DNA of 64,000 bases from Desulfocarbo indianensis (GCA_001184205.1 LBMP01000003.1:372001-436000); one strand, 5' to 3'. Shown: positions 36,311 through 45,571, numbered from the stretch's first letter. Notes: generated by a model from the letters alone, not told the origin. Translations and numbers: made by a program.

Positions 36311-36394
36311 ACAATTTGCTTGTTTTTCAAAACCGCGCAAATTGGCGGGCCGTCCATGGCCCGCTTAGCAGGGTGTTTAACAACACCCTGCTAA
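36295..36394. repeat. Dispersed hairpin-rich element, copy 1
   Basis: These 100 bases recur at 48522-48622 with about 90% identity by eye. Within the unit there are three nested inverted repeats: CAATTTGC/GCAAATTG (36312-36319, 36337-36344), GCGGGCC/GGCCCGC (36345-36351, 36358-36364) and TTAGCAGGGTGTT/AACACCCTGCTAA (36365-36377, 36382-36394). It fills the gap between the thioesterase and sirtuin genes, and its right end provides the sirtuin stop codon. There is no coding capacity, so it resembles a REP/MITE-type element. Confidence 0.8.
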
Positions 36395-37158
36395 TCATCT
36401 GAGCCGCCAAGCAAGGCCTCCACCGCCCTGGCCAGGGTCTCCCCGGCCGGGGTGCGCAACACCAGATCGGCCCGGCTGTCCAAATGGGTGGGGTCCCGGT
36501 TGAGGATTATCAGCCCGCCGCCCGCGGCCAGGGTTATCTCCGGCAGTTGCGCCGCCGGGGTGACCGCCAGCGAGGAACCCATCACCAGCATGAGGTCCGC
36601 CTGGGCGGCCAGGCTGGCGGCCCTTTCCAAAAGCTCGCCGTCCAGGGATTGGCCGAAACTGACGGTGCGCGGCTTCAAGGGGCCCTGGCAGCGGGGGCAG
36701 GCGGGCGGCTGGCCGTCGGCCAGGAATCGCTCCAGCAGGTCGGCGGTCCGGGCTTCATGCTCGCCGCAGCTCAGGCAGGCGCTTGCGAACACCCCGCCGT
36801 GCAGCTCCAGCACGTCCTGGGCCGGCACCCCGCCCCGCGCGTGCAAGCCGTCGATATTTTGGGTGATCACCGCGGCCAGCCGGCCCTCGGCGTGCAGGCG
36901 TCCCAGGGCCCGGTGGCCAGGGTTGGGCCGGGCCTCTTGAAAAGCGGGAAAGGTCTCCGCGTAAAAACGCCAGTAGCGCTCCCTGGCCTTGCGGTCGGCC
37001 AGAAACTCCTGGAGCACCGGCGGGCGGAAGCGACTCCACACGCCGCCCGGCGAGCGGTAATCCGGGATGCCGCTTTCGGTGGACATGCCCGCGCCGGTAA
37101 AAGCCACCAAACGGCGCGAACCGCTTAATAACTGCACAAGTCTGCTGAATTCATCCAT
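36391..37158 (-). CDS. SIR2-family NAD-dependent protein deacylase
   Basis: This sirtuin has 255 residues. The NAD motifs are FTGAGMSTESGIPDYRSPGG and TQNIDGLHARGG, with the catalytic His in LELHGG. The zinc site has four cysteines (CLSCGE and CPRCQG). The Arg/Tyr pair that marks desuccinylases (class III) is not obvious, so general deacetylase activity is most likely, for example on acetyl-CoA synthetase-type enzymes. The last codons lie in the dispersed repeat. Confidence 0.94.
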   Translation of the reverse strand: MDEFSRLVQLLSGSRRLVAFTGAGMSTESGIPDYRSPGGVWSRFRPPVLQEFLADRKARERYWRFYAETFPAFQEARPNPGHRALGRLHAEGRLAAVITQNIDGLHARGGVPAQDVLELHGGVFASACLSCGEHEARTADLLERFLADGQPPACPRCQGPLKPRTVSFGQSLDGELLERAASLAAQADLMLVMGSSLAVTPAAQLPEITLAAGGGLIILNRDPTHLDSRADLVLRTPAGETLARAVEALLGGSDD

Positions 37159-37203
37159 GTTTCGTCGCCTTCGGTTGACAGATGCCCCCCCGCTGGTCTA
37201 TGC

Positions 37204-38103
37204 ATGGAGGCCATGAATAATGGAGATGGACATAATACAAATTTACCCTTGGATCAAGCGCCCCGCCCCCTGGTGGCGGTGATGTCCTCCGGGTTTTTCG
37301 GCTTTTTCTCCCATGCCGGCTTTTTGCAGGGCCTGGCCGATCTGGGCTTGCAGCCCGACGCCTACGCCGGCACATCGTCGGGCGCCCTGGTGGCCGCCTT
37401 TGCGGCCGCCGGCATGCCGCCGCTTGATTTGCTGGCCATGTTCCAGCGCTTGCGCAAGGAGCATTTCTGGGACCCGCCCTCGCCGGCCAGGCTGTTCCGT
37501 TTGGTCCTGCGCCGTTTCAAGGGCGAGAGCGGCTATCTGGCCGGGGAGGCTTTCGCGGCGCTCTTGGAGCGCGACCTGCCGGTCAAGCGCTTCGAGGACT
37601 GCCCCAAGCCCTGCCTGGTGGTGGCCCTGGACGCCGTGCGCGGCCGCCGGGTGGTGCTGGACCAGGGCCCCCTGGCGCCGGCGGTGGTGGCCTCTGGCGC
37701 GGTGCCCATAATGTTCCGGGCGGTGCCCCGGGGCGAGGAACTGCTCCTGGACGGCGGCCTGGTGGACAAGGCCCCGGTAATGCCCGCCAAACAGCGCTTT
37801 AACGCGGCCACGCTGGTGGTGCATTGCCTGCCCTCGGAAAGCCTCACCCAGCCTCTTAAGCGCACCCTGGGCCGCAGTTGGGCCCCCTTGCGCCTGCAAG
37901 CCAGGGCCATAGACGCGGCCCGCAGCCAGCATTACGAGGACCAATTGCGGCAAGCCAGGGACTCGGGAACCAATATCTTTGAAATAATAGAGGAAAAACA
38001 GATCAGGCTCGGCCCCCGGCGGCTGGAATTGGGCCCCAGGGCTTTTGAGCAGGCGCGCCGCCGCGTGCTGAGCCTGTATTCGGCGACCAAGCGCGCTTTT
38101 TAA
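37204..38103 (+). CDS. Patatin-like phospholipase
   Basis: This is a 299-residue Ser-Asp hydrolase. The glycine loop is degenerate (VMSSGFFGFFSHAGFL in place of GGGxRG), the nucleophile elbow is GTSSGAL (serine at about residue 61), and the aspartate lies in LLLDGGLVDKAPV. No signal peptide is seen. The weak oxyanion loop is a real difference from the RssA-type protein at 22472. ATG 37204 is used; ATG 37213 is possible but sits too close to the GGAGG between them. It is divergent from the sirtuin gene, 45 bp away. Confidence 0.86.
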   Translation: MEAMNNGDGHNTNLPLDQAPRPLVAVMSSGFFGFFSHAGFLQGLADLGLQPDAYAGTSSGALVAAFAAAGMPPLDLLAMFQRLRKEHFWDPPSPARLFRLVLRRFKGESGYLAGEAFAALLERDLPVKRFEDCPKPCLVVALDAVRGRRVVLDQGPLAPAVVASGAVPIMFRAVPRGEELLLDGGLVDKAPVMPAKQRFNAATLVVHCLPSESLTQPLKRTLGRSWAPLRLQARAIDAARSQHYEDQLRQARDSGTNIFEIIEEKQIRLGPRRLELGPRAFEQARRRVLSLYSATKRAF

Positions 38104-38228
38104 CTTCCAAGATGGGAATTAGCAGATTATTTTTACAATTTCAAACAGTTTCCTTGTGGTATTATTATAAAATCGTTATGGTTCCTTGCTCCTTGTCTCT
38201 TGCGAAACAGGCTCATGAGGGTTGAATA

Positions 38229-39077
38229 ATGCAACAAAGATTCATAAGGGGGATAAGATATCTCCCCACACTGCCCACGGTCTTGGCGCAGATATTGGCC
38301 CTGCTCAACGATGAGAAATCGTCGGCCAGGGACATGGAGCACATCATTACCCACGACCAATCCTTGTCATCCAAAGTGCTCACCGTGGCCAATAGCGCTT
38401 ACTATGGTTTCCGGCACAAAATAGTCACCGTACGACGAGCAGTGGTCGCCCTGGGATACGAGGAAATACGGAATATTTGTTTGGGCGCCAGCCTCATGGG
38501 CTTTCTGCATCCCTCCACTTTCAAGAACAAGCAATACGCCGAGCTTCTCTGGCTGCATTCGGTCTGCGCGGCCGACGCCTCGCGCATCGTGTCCAACGCC
38601 ACCAAATCCTGCGAAACCGATATAGCCTTCACGGCCGGATTGCTGCACGACCTGGGCAAGGTGGTGCTGGCCGCTTTTTTCCCGGAAGAGGTGGACGCCT
38701 TGCGCGACCTCATGGAAAAGGAAAACCTGGGCTACCGCCAGGCCGAGTACGCCCAGGACATGGACCACGCCCAGATCGGCAAGGCCCTTTGCGAATATTG
38801 GGACCTGCCGCCCCAACTGGTGGAGGGCGTGGGCTATCACCACGATATGCATTCCGGCTTGGATTTCTATTCGGTTCCGGCCACGGTCCACGTGGGCGAT
38901 TTCCTGGCCCGTGAATCCCAGCTGGGCGATTCCGGCAACACCGACGAGCCGGAAGTAAAAGAGCGGGCCCTGAAAAAGCTGGGCCTGGAAAACTCCATGC
39001 TGGAGGCCTGCCGCGCCGAGTTGGACGGCCGGCGGGCCAAGATCGTCAGCCTCTGGCAGATGCTTTTGCAATTATAA
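38229..39077 (+). CDS. HDOD-domain signalling protein
   Basis: This 282-residue protein consists of one HDOD domain (a degenerate HD fold without phosphodiesterase activity). Typical segments are LPTLPTVLAQILALLNDEKS, HDQSLSSKVLTVANSAYYGF, TVRRAVVALGYEEIRNICLG and FTAGLLHDLGKVVLAAFFPEE; the last retains the HD pair. In this phylum HDOD proteins act in signalling, motility or c-di-GMP-linked pathways. The region upstream is AT-rich. It stands alone on the plus strand. Confidence 0.9.
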   Translation: MQQRFIRGIRYLPTLPTVLAQILALLNDEKSSARDMEHIITHDQSLSSKVLTVANSAYYGFRHKIVTVRRAVVALGYEEIRNICLGASLMGFLHPSTFKNKQYAELLWLHSVCAADASRIVSNATKSCETDIAFTAGLLHDLGKVVLAAFFPEEVDALRDLMEKENLGYRQAEYAQDMDHAQIGKALCEYWDLPPQLVEGVGYHHDMHSGLDFYSVPATVHVGDFLARESQLGDSGNTDEPEVKERALKKLGLENSMLEACRAELDGRRAKIVSLWQMLLQL

Positions 39078-39130
39078 TCCGGCGGATCATCACGCGGCCC
39101 CAGGGTCGGCAATAAGCGGCCAGTAGGCGC

Positions 39131-39176
39131 TCGGGGGTGGTCGGGGGTGGTCGGGGGTGGTCGGGCGTTCGCCCGA
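39131..39176. repeat. Three G-rich decamer repeats followed by a hairpin
   Basis: TCGGGGGTGG occurs three times in tandem (39131-39160), followed by TCGGGCG TT CGCCCGA (39161-39176), a perfect 7-bp hairpin. The four G-runs could fold as a G-quadruplex on the plus strand. A related CCGGGCGTTCGCCC string recurs at about 39256. The array is in the gap between the HDOD gene and a minus-strand gene. Confidence 0.75.
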
Positions 39177-39292
39177 GACCTCATCCGAGGCGGGCCACGC
39201 ACTCAAAGTTAAGTCTTTTTAAGGGAATGGCGGCCGACCTCGCCCGAGACGTCCGGGCGTTCGCCCCAGGCCGAAGGGGGGACTGGCGGGGG

Positions 39293-39691
39293 TCAGCGGT
39301 CCCGCCGCCGGGATGACAAATCCACCACCTTGCCGCCGCCGTCGTCGTCGCCGTCCGGCTCGTCATCGTCTTCGGCTTCGGCGGGCGCGGTCTCCGCTGG
39401 CCGCGAGGAATCCAGGGAGGGAGGGCCGGCCACCTCCAAATCGGGCCGCACCTGGCCCGCCGGAGCCAGGGGCTCCAGGCGCATGGGTTCGCCGTCCATG
39501 GTGAACTCGCCGCCGTCGATGTATTCGTCGCGCAGAATCCAGGTCACCTCCCGGGCCGGGACCTGCAATATCAAGAGCCGCACTTGCCACCAGCCCGGCT
39601 TGACGTCGGCCGTGATGTCTTCCACCCGGACGTAGACCACGGGGTTGCGGTTGTGATGAATAAGCTTAATGTCGCCAGCGCGAGTGTCCAT
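39293..39691 (-). CDS. Hypothetical protein with acidic C-terminal tail
   Basis: I do not recognise the family. The 132-residue protein has a beta-rich N-terminal half (DIKLIHHNRNPVVYVRVEDI, VKPGWWQVRLLILQVPAREV, TWILRDEYIDGGEFTMDGEP) and an acidic disordered tail (EDDDEPDGDDDGGG) ending in basic residues. The ATG at 39691 is preceded by GGAAGGGG. A longer start at 39793 is rejected because it would run through the start of the divergent methyltransferase gene. No signal peptide is seen. Confidence 0.6.
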   Translation of the reverse strand: MDTRAGDIKLIHHNRNPVVYVRVEDITADVKPGWWQVRLLILQVPAREVTWILRDEYIDGGEFTMDGEPMRLEPLAPAGQVRPDLEVAGPPSLDSSRPAETAPAEAEDDDEPDGDDDGGGKVVDLSSRRRDR

Positions 39692-39694
39692 ATT

Positions 39695-40945
39695 ATGAAT
39701 ACCCCTTCCCGTGGCCCCCAACATAATGAGGGCGCGGATACCTGTCAAGGCAAACCCTGCCCGCCCAATCTGGCCCGCCGGGTGAAACGCCATGCCTGGG
39801 CACCGGCATGGAACTGGTTCGCGGTGTGCGCGCCCGGCCTGGAGGGCCCGCTGTTTCAGGAGATGCGGGCCTTGGGCCTGGAGCCGCTGCCCGCCGAACC
39901 CGATGGCGGCGGGGTGGGGTTTCGCGGCAAGCTGGAAGCCGGCTACCTGGCCAACCTATGGCTGCGCTGCTGCGCCAGGGTGCTATTGCGGCTGGCCGAT
40001 TTCCGGGTGCGCACCTGGGACGACCTGGTGCGCCAGGCCAGGGCAATACCCTGGGAAGTGTTCCTGCCGGCCGGTGCGCCGCTTAGGGTCAAGGTCTCCC
40101 TCAAGGGCTCCAATCTTAAGCACTCCGGCCGGGTGGCCGAGGAGGTGCTGGCGGCCGCCGCCGCCAGCCTGGGGAAGATCGGTCTGGCCCCGCCCGGGCT
40201 CGCCGCGTCCCAGGAGCCCGCCCAGGCGATCATGGTGCGCGGGGTTGACCGGCGCTGCCAGATCAGCCTGGACGCCAGCGGCGAGCATCTGCACAAGAGA
40301 GGCTACCGCCTGGCCGCCGGCAAGGCCCCTTTGCGCGAGGACCTGGCCGCCGCTCTCCTGGCCCTGGCGGGCTACGACGGAAGCCAGCCGTTTCTGGACC
40401 CCATGTGCGGCGCGGGCACCCTGGCCATAGAGGCCGCCCTCCTGGCCCGCGGCCTGCCGGCCCTGGGGGAGGAGCGGGACCTGGCCATGCTGGCCTGGCC
40501 CTGCCACCGCGAGCCCACCTGGCGGCATCTGCGGGAAAAAGCCCTTGCCCAGGCCCTGGCCGCCGCGCCCCAGCCCATCCTGGCCAGGGACGCCCAAACC
40601 AGCGCGATAAAGGCCGCCACGGCCAATGCCCAGCGCGCCGGGGTGGCCGCCGATCTTGCTATAGCCAAAGCGGATTTTTTCCAGACGCCGCCGCCAGCCG
40701 GTCCGCCCGGCCTCTTGGCCATGAATCCGCCCTATGGCAAACGCCTGGGCAGCGTGCGCCAGGCGGGGGAGTTCGCCCAGCGCCTGGGCGCTCACCTGGC
40801 GAGCCATTACCCCGGCTGGCGGGTGGCCGTTATGCTGTATCTGCCGCAATGGCTGGAGGTGCTGGGCTTGCGGGACGCGCGCACCCTGGCGGCTCCCTTT
40901 GGCGGGCTCAAGGTCACCCTGGCCGTGGGCAAGGTCAAAGGCTGA
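39695..40945 (+). CDS. THUMP-domain class I RNA methyltransferase (RlmL N-terminal/TrmN type)
   Basis: This SAM-dependent RNA methyltransferase has about 416 residues. An N-terminal THUMP-like RNA-binding part (FAVCAPGLEGPLFQEMRALG) is followed by a Rossmann domain with DPMCGAGTLAIEAALLARG and the catalytic NPPYGKRLG. The order and length fit the m2G-type methyltransferase family that forms the N-half of RlmL; the C-terminal RlmK half is absent. The start is uncertain: ATG 39695 lies only 3 bp from the start of the divergent gene, and the first 29 residues are unconserved; GTG 39782 is an alternative. Confidence 0.82.
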   Translation: MNTPSRGPQHNEGADTCQGKPCPPNLARRVKRHAWAPAWNWFAVCAPGLEGPLFQEMRALGLEPLPAEPDGGGVGFRGKLEAGYLANLWLRCCARVLLRLADFRVRTWDDLVRQARAIPWEVFLPAGAPLRVKVSLKGSNLKHSGRVAEEVLAAAAASLGKIGLAPPGLAASQEPAQAIMVRGVDRRCQISLDASGEHLHKRGYRLAAGKAPLREDLAAALLALAGYDGSQPFLDPMCGAGTLAIEAALLARGLPALGEERDLAMLAWPCHREPTWRHLREKALAQALAAAPQPILARDAQTSAIKAATANAQRAGVAADLAIAKADFFQTPPPAGPPGLLAMNPPYGKRLGSVRQAGEFAQRLGAHLASHYPGWRVAVMLYLPQWLEVLGLRDARTLAAPFGGLKVTLAVGKVKG

Positions 40946-40949
40946 TCCG

Positions 40950-42449
40950 TTAGGCCAGCTCTTGCAGCAGCGGCTCGATATCCAGATGCTCGGCCAGAAG
41001 ATCGGCCAGGAGGTCGTACTGCTTGTCCTGAAACGCGGCGTAGTCGGCCGTCACCGCCGAGCCGCCGCCGCCGGCCCAGGCCAGCAGAGAGGCGCGCAGG
41101 CCGTCGTTGTCCAGGATGCCGTGCAGATAGGTGCCCACCACCCGGCCGTCCGGGCTCACCTGGCCGTCGTCCAAATCCACCGGCGCGCCCACCCGGCTTT
41201 TCAGACGGAAGGCGGGCCGCTCCTGGCCTTGGGCCGTGGTCTGGCCCATGTGAATCTCATAGCCTTTCAACAGGCCCTCGCTGTTAAAAGGCAAGCCGCC
41301 CCGGCAGCGGGCCTCGGCCTGGGCCGTGGTCTTCTCGGCGGACATCACCGTGTTCACCGGGAGAAGCCCCAAGGCTTCCTCCCTGGCCGGCGGCCCTTCC
41401 ACGCCCAGGGGGTCGTCCACCGATAGCCCCAAAAGCTGATACCCCCCGCACAGCCCCAGCACTCTGCCCCCCAGGGCGTGATAGGCGCGCACCGCCTGGA
41501 ACAGGCCGCTTTTTTTCAGGCCGGCCAGGGCGGCCAGGGTGTTCTTGGTGCCCGGCAGGATCAAAAGATCCAGCCCGGCCAATTGCTCGGGACGTTCCAC
41601 CCAGCTCAGCGCCACCGCCTCTTTTTCGGCGGCCAGGCAATCGGCGTCGGTGTAGTTGGAGATGTGCGACAGCCTCACCACGCCCACCCGCACCCGGCCC
41701 GCGGCCCCGCGCATCTCGCCCCGCTCCAGGGCCACCCCGTCCTCCTGGGGAAGCTGGATGTGCTCGAACTTGGGCAGCACCCCCAGCACCGGTTTTTTGG
41801 TGCGTTGCTCCAGCCATTGCACGCCGTCCACGAACAAGGCGGGATCGCCCCGGAACTTGTTGACGATGACGCCGCTGATGAGCTTTCGCTCGGCCGGAGT
41901 GAGCAAGGAAATGGTGCCGGCCACCTGGGCGAAAACCCCGCCCGCGTCAATGTCGGCCACCAGGGCGCAATGGGCCCCGGCCCGGCGGGCCATGGGCAAA
42001 TTGACCAGGTCGTGTTTTTTAAGATTCATCTCCGCGCAGGAGCCGGCCCCTTCCATGACCACCAAATCGTACCCGCTCTGCAAGCGGCGGAAGGCGGCCA
42101 TGACCTGGCGCAGGAGCTTGGGCTTGAGCGCGTGATAATCCGCGCCCTTGTAATTGCCCAGCACCTTGCCCATGAGCACCACCTGTGAGCCCACCTGGCT
42201 GGTGGGTTTCAGCAGGATGGGGTTCATGTCCACGTGGGGGGGGAGCCCGGCGGCCTGGGCCTGGGTGATCTGGGCCCGGCCCATCTCCAGGCCGTCCGGG
42301 GTGATGCCCGAATTCAAGGCCATGTTCTGGGCCTTGAAGGGCGCCACCCGGATTCCCCGGCGCTTGAACAGGCGGCAGAGCCCGGCGGTGACCACGCTCT
42401 TGCCCACGTGGGAGCCGGTGCCCAGCACCATGAGGGGACGGTACTTCAT
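40950..42449 (-). CDS. cobQ: Cobyric acid synthase
   Basis: This enzyme amidates four side chains of adenosylcobyrinic a,c-diamide in corrinoid synthesis, using glutamine and ATP, and has 499 residues. An N-terminal dethiobiotin-synthetase-like domain has GTGSHVGKSVVTAGLCRLF and the AQNMALNSG motif; the C-terminal class I glutamine amidotransferase domain has the nucleophile in GLCGGYQLLG (Cys near 332) and the His in YLHGILDND. It sits after glyS on the same strand, 22 bp away, with no other cob genes in view. Confidence 0.97.
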   Translation of the reverse strand: MKYRPLMVLGTGSHVGKSVVTAGLCRLFKRRGIRVAPFKAQNMALNSGITPDGLEMGRAQITQAQAAGLPPHVDMNPILLKPTSQVGSQVVLMGKVLGNYKGADYHALKPKLLRQVMAAFRRLQSGYDLVVMEGAGSCAEMNLKKHDLVNLPMARRAGAHCALVADIDAGGVFAQVAGTISLLTPAERKLISGVIVNKFRGDPALFVDGVQWLEQRTKKPVLGVLPKFEHIQLPQEDGVALERGEMRGAAGRVRVGVVRLSHISNYTDADCLAAEKEAVALSWVERPEQLAGLDLLILPGTKNTLAALAGLKKSGLFQAVRAYHALGGRVLGLCGGYQLLGLSVDDPLGVEGPPAREEALGLLPVNTVMSAEKTTAQAEARCRGGLPFNSEGLLKGYEIHMGQTTAQGQERPAFRLKSRVGAPVDLDDGQVSPDGRVVGTYLHGILDNDGLRASLLAWAGGGGSAVTADYAAFQDKQYDLLADLLAEHLDIEPLLQELA

Positions 42450-42471
42450 GGCAGGCCCCGCCTTTCGCCGC

Positions 42472-44550
42472 CTAGGCCAGCTGCAAGTGGGTGAACTCGG
42501 CCACCTGCCGGAACATGCCCGCTATCTCGTTGAGCATGGCCAGGCGGTTGGCGCGCACCTTCTGGTCCAGGTCCATGACCAAAACGTCGTCGAAGAACTT
42601 GTCTATGGGCCCCTTCAGGGCGGAGAGCGCCTGCAGGAAGGCCAGGTACTCGCCCTGGGCGAAACGGCTGCGCGCCTCCTCGGCCAGGGCCTGGAAGGCC
42701 TGGTACAGCTCGCGCTCGGCCGCCTCGGTCATCACCTTCAGGTCGGCGGGCTCGGCGGGAACCTGCTCCGCCTCCTTGCGCAGGATGTTCATCACGCGCT
42801 TCATGCCCACGGCCAGGGGCTTGAACTCGGGCGAGTCCTTGACCTGGGCCAGGGCCAGGGCCCGGGCCTTGGCCGCGGTGAGGTCGTCCAGGCCGGCGGC
42901 CAGCACCGCGTCGGCCACGTCGGTGGGCACCCCGGCTTCGCTTAAAAGACCCTGGCAACGGGCCGCAAAAAAGGCGGTCACCTCTGCCTGCACCTCGGCG
43001 GCCGGCTTGGCCAGCTTATCGGCCAGGTTGGCCAGGGCCGAGGCCAGAAGCTCTCCCAGGGAAAGCTTGATCCCCTTCTCGGTGATGATGCGGATCACTC
43101 CGATGGCGGCGCGGCGCAGGCCATAGGGGTCGGCCGCGCCGGTGGGCGATTGCCCGATGCCGAACATGCCGCAGATGGTGTCCAGGCGGTCGGCCAGGCC
43201 CACGCACACCCCCGCCATGCCCTGGGGCAGCTCCGAGGAGGCGCCGGCGGGCAGATAGTGCTCGCGGATGGCCTGGGCCACTTCCGGGTCCTCGCCGTTA
43301 CGGCGGGCGTATTCCTCGCCCACCACGCCTTGCAGGCTGGGGAACTCGCCAACCATCTCGGTGACCAGGTCGCACTTGGCCAGAAGCGCGGCGCGTTCCA
43401 CCTGGGCCGTCAGGTCCGGGGCGATTTTCCCGGCGATGGCCTTGGCCAGGGTGGTGAAGCGCTCCACCTTCTCGAAGCTGGTGCCCAGCTTGGCGTGATA
43501 GGTGACCTGCTTCAGGTCTTCCAGGCGGTCCATCAGGGGCCGCTTCATGTCCTCGGTGAGGAAAAAGCGGGCGTCGGCCAGGCGGGCGCGCAGCACTTTT
43601 TCATGGCCGGCGGTGACCACGGCCAGGTCCTTGGGCTTGGTGTTGTTCACCGCGATGAATTTATTCAGGAGCCGGCCCTGGGCGTCCTCCAAGGCGAAGT
43701 AGCGCTGATGCTCGCGCATGGCGCTGATGATCACCGCCCGGGGCACCTCCAGGAATTCCTGGTCAAAGGAGCCGCAGCAGGCCACGGGCAGCTCCACCAA
43801 ATCGGTGACCTCCTCCAGGAGTTCCGGGTCGTCCACCAGCTTGCCGCCGCCCACCTGGGCGGTGGTCTCCACCTCCATCTGGGTGAGCGCCCCGCGCTCG
43901 GCCCGCTCGGCCAAGACGTGGGCCTGGCGCAGCTTGTCCAGGTACTCGTCCGGCGAGGCTATCTCGATCTCGGCCGGGGCCATGAAGCGGTGGCCCCGGG
44001 TGGTGCGGCCGCTTTGGATGCCGGCCAGCTCGAAAGGCACCACCTGGCCGTTCAGCATTGCCAGGAACCAATGAATGGGCCGGGCGAAACGGAAGCTCTG
44101 CGAGCCCCAGCGCATGGTCTTGGCAAAGGGTATCTCCGCCACCAACTGCGGCAGAAGCTCGGCCAAGACCTCGGCGGCCGGGCGGCCGGGGATGGTCTTG
44201 CTCACGCCCAAACGCGGGCCCTTGTCCGTGTCGTGTTGGCCCAGGCTCTCCACCGCCACGCCCTGGCTCTTGGCGAAGCCCAGGGCCGCCTTGGTGGGCT
44301 TGCCGTCGGCGTCAAAGGCGCTTTTCACCGGCGGGCCCAGGGCCAGCTCGCTGCGCTCCGGCTGCTCTTCCAGAAGCCCCTTCACCAACAGCGCCAGCCG
44401 CCGGGGCGTGCCCGCGGTCTCCAGGGATTCATAGGTAAGCTCCTGGGCGGCCAGGCGCTTGGCGGCCAGCTCCTTGAGCGAGGCCAGGGCCGGGCGCACG
44501 AAACGGGCCGGCATCTCCTCGCAGCCGATCTCGAAGATCAAGTCCGCCAT
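42472..44550 (-). CDS. glyS: Glycyl-tRNA synthetase beta subunit
   Basis: This is the large subunit of the heterotetrameric glycyl-tRNA synthetase; at 692 residues it has the normal family length. The N-terminus [20 protein letters not shown] is characteristic, followed by the HD-like region EHQRYFALEDAQGRLLNKFI, ADARFFLTEDMKRPL, YARRNGEDPEVAQAI and a C-terminal anticodon-binding helical domain (FFDDVLVMDLDQKVRANRLA). The ATG at 44550 shares its A with the glyQ stop (TGATG), so the two subunits are coupled in translation. Confidence 0.98.
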   Translation of the reverse strand: MADLIFEIGCEEMPARFVRPALASLKELAAKRLAAQELTYESLETAGTPRRLALLVKGLLEEQPERSELALGPPVKSAFDADGKPTKAALGFAKSQGVAVESLGQHDTDKGPRLGVSKTIPGRPAAEVLAELLPQLVAEIPFAKTMRWGSQSFRFARPIHWFLAMLNGQVVPFELAGIQSGRTTRGHRFMAPAEIEIASPDEYLDKLRQAHVLAERAERGALTQMEVETTAQVGGGKLVDDPELLEEVTDLVELPVACCGSFDQEFLEVPRAVIISAMREHQRYFALEDAQGRLLNKFIAVNNTKPKDLAVVTAGHEKVLRARLADARFFLTEDMKRPLMDRLEDLKQVTYHAKLGTSFEKVERFTTLAKAIAGKIAPDLTAQVERAALLAKCDLVTEMVGEFPSLQGVVGEEYARRNGEDPEVAQAIREHYLPAGASSELPQGMAGVCVGLADRLDTICGMFGIGQSPTGAADPYGLRRAAIGVIRIITEKGIKLSLGELLASALANLADKLAKPAAEVQAEVTAFFAARCQGLLSEAGVPTDVADAVLAAGLDDLTAAKARALALAQVKDSPEFKPLAVGMKRVMNILRKEAEQVPAEPADLKVMTEAAERELYQAFQALAEEARSRFAQGEYLAFLQALSALKGPIDKFFDDVLVMDLDQKVRANRLAMLNEIAGMFRQVAEFTHLQLA

Positions 44551-45446
44551 CAGGCCACCTCCTTGTTGAGCAGCGGGTAGCCCATTTGCTCGCGCTGGCT
44601 GCAATAGGCCTCGGCCGCGCGCCGGGCCAGGTCGCGGATGCGGGCGATGTAGGCGGTGCGCTGGGTGACGCTGATGGCGCCGCGCGCCTCCAGGAGGTTG
44701 AAGGTGTGGGAGCATTTCAGGCAGTAGTCATAGCCCGGCAGCACCAGGCCCTGCTCCAGCACGCGCTTGGCCTCGTTCTCGTAGGATTCGAAAAGCCGCC
44801 AGAGCATGTCCACGTCGGCCACCTCGAAGTTGTAGGTGCTGTGCTCCCACTCGCCCCGGTGGTGCACCTGGCCGTAGGTCACGCCCTCGGTCCAGGTCAG
44901 GTCGTAGACGTTGTCCACGCCCTGCAAGTACATGGCGATGCGCTCCAGGCCGTAGGTCAGCTCCACGCTGATGGGGTTGAGATCAATGGAGCCCACCTGC
45001 TGGAAATAGGTGAACTGGGTCACCTCCATGCCGTCCAGCCACACCTCCCAGCCCAGGCCCCAGGCGCCCAGGGTGGGCGATTCCCAGTCGTCCTCCACGA
45101 AGCGGATGTCGTGCTCCAGGGGATCGATGCCAAAGGCCTGGAGCGAATCCAGGTACAGGTCCTGCACGTTCAAGGGCGAGGGCTTCAGGATCACCTGGTA
45201 TTGGTAGTAGGCCTGCAGCCGGTTGGGATTTTCGCCATAGCGGCCGTCGGTGGGCCGGCGCGAAGGTTCGACATAAGCCACCTTCCAGGGCTCCGGGCCC
45301 AGGGAGCGCAGGGTGGTGTGGGGGTTGAAGGTGCCCGCCCCCACCTCCAGATCGTAGGGCTGGGCGATCACGCAGCCTTGGCCCGCCCAATAGGCTTGTA
45401 GGCGCATGATTAAATCCTGAAAACTGAGCTTTTTGTCGGCGGCCAT
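44550..45446 (-). CDS. glyQ: Glycyl-tRNA synthetase alpha subunit
   Basis: This is the class II catalytic subunit that activates glycine, with 298 residues. Motifs seen are [40 protein letters not shown] (motif 1/2), [20 protein letters not shown] and [18 protein letters not shown] (motif 3). It starts at ATG 45446 with AAGGATG upstream, about 200 bp from the divergent signal peptidase gene. Confidence 0.98.
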   Translation of the reverse strand: MAADKKLSFQDLIMRLQAYWAGQGCVIAQPYDLEVGAGTFNPHTTLRSLGPEPWKVAYVEPSRRPTDGRYGENPNRLQAYYQYQVILKPSPLNVQDLYLDSLQAFGIDPLEHDIRFVEDDWESPTLGAWGLGWEVWLDGMEVTQFTYFQQVGSIDLNPISVELTYGLERIAMYLQGVDNVYDLTWTEGVTYGQVHHRGEWEHSTYNFEVADVDMLWRLFESYENEAKRVLEQGLVLPGYDYCLKCSHTFNLLEARGAISVTQRTAYIARIRDLARRAAEAYCSQREQMGYPLLNKEVA

Positions 45447-45571
45447 GGCTAAGCATCCTTAATTAGGCTTATCTTGGAAAAATGCATGTTATCACCGCGG
45501 GTGCGGCCTTGCAAACCGTTGTGCGGGCGCTTAAGGCCGCCCGCGCGCCCGCCTCGCCAACGTTAAAAAAC

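Noticed and set aside
39131-39160. CRISPR-like array from the decamer repeats
   Set aside because: The repeats are 10 bases, contiguous without spacers, and no cas genes are nearby.
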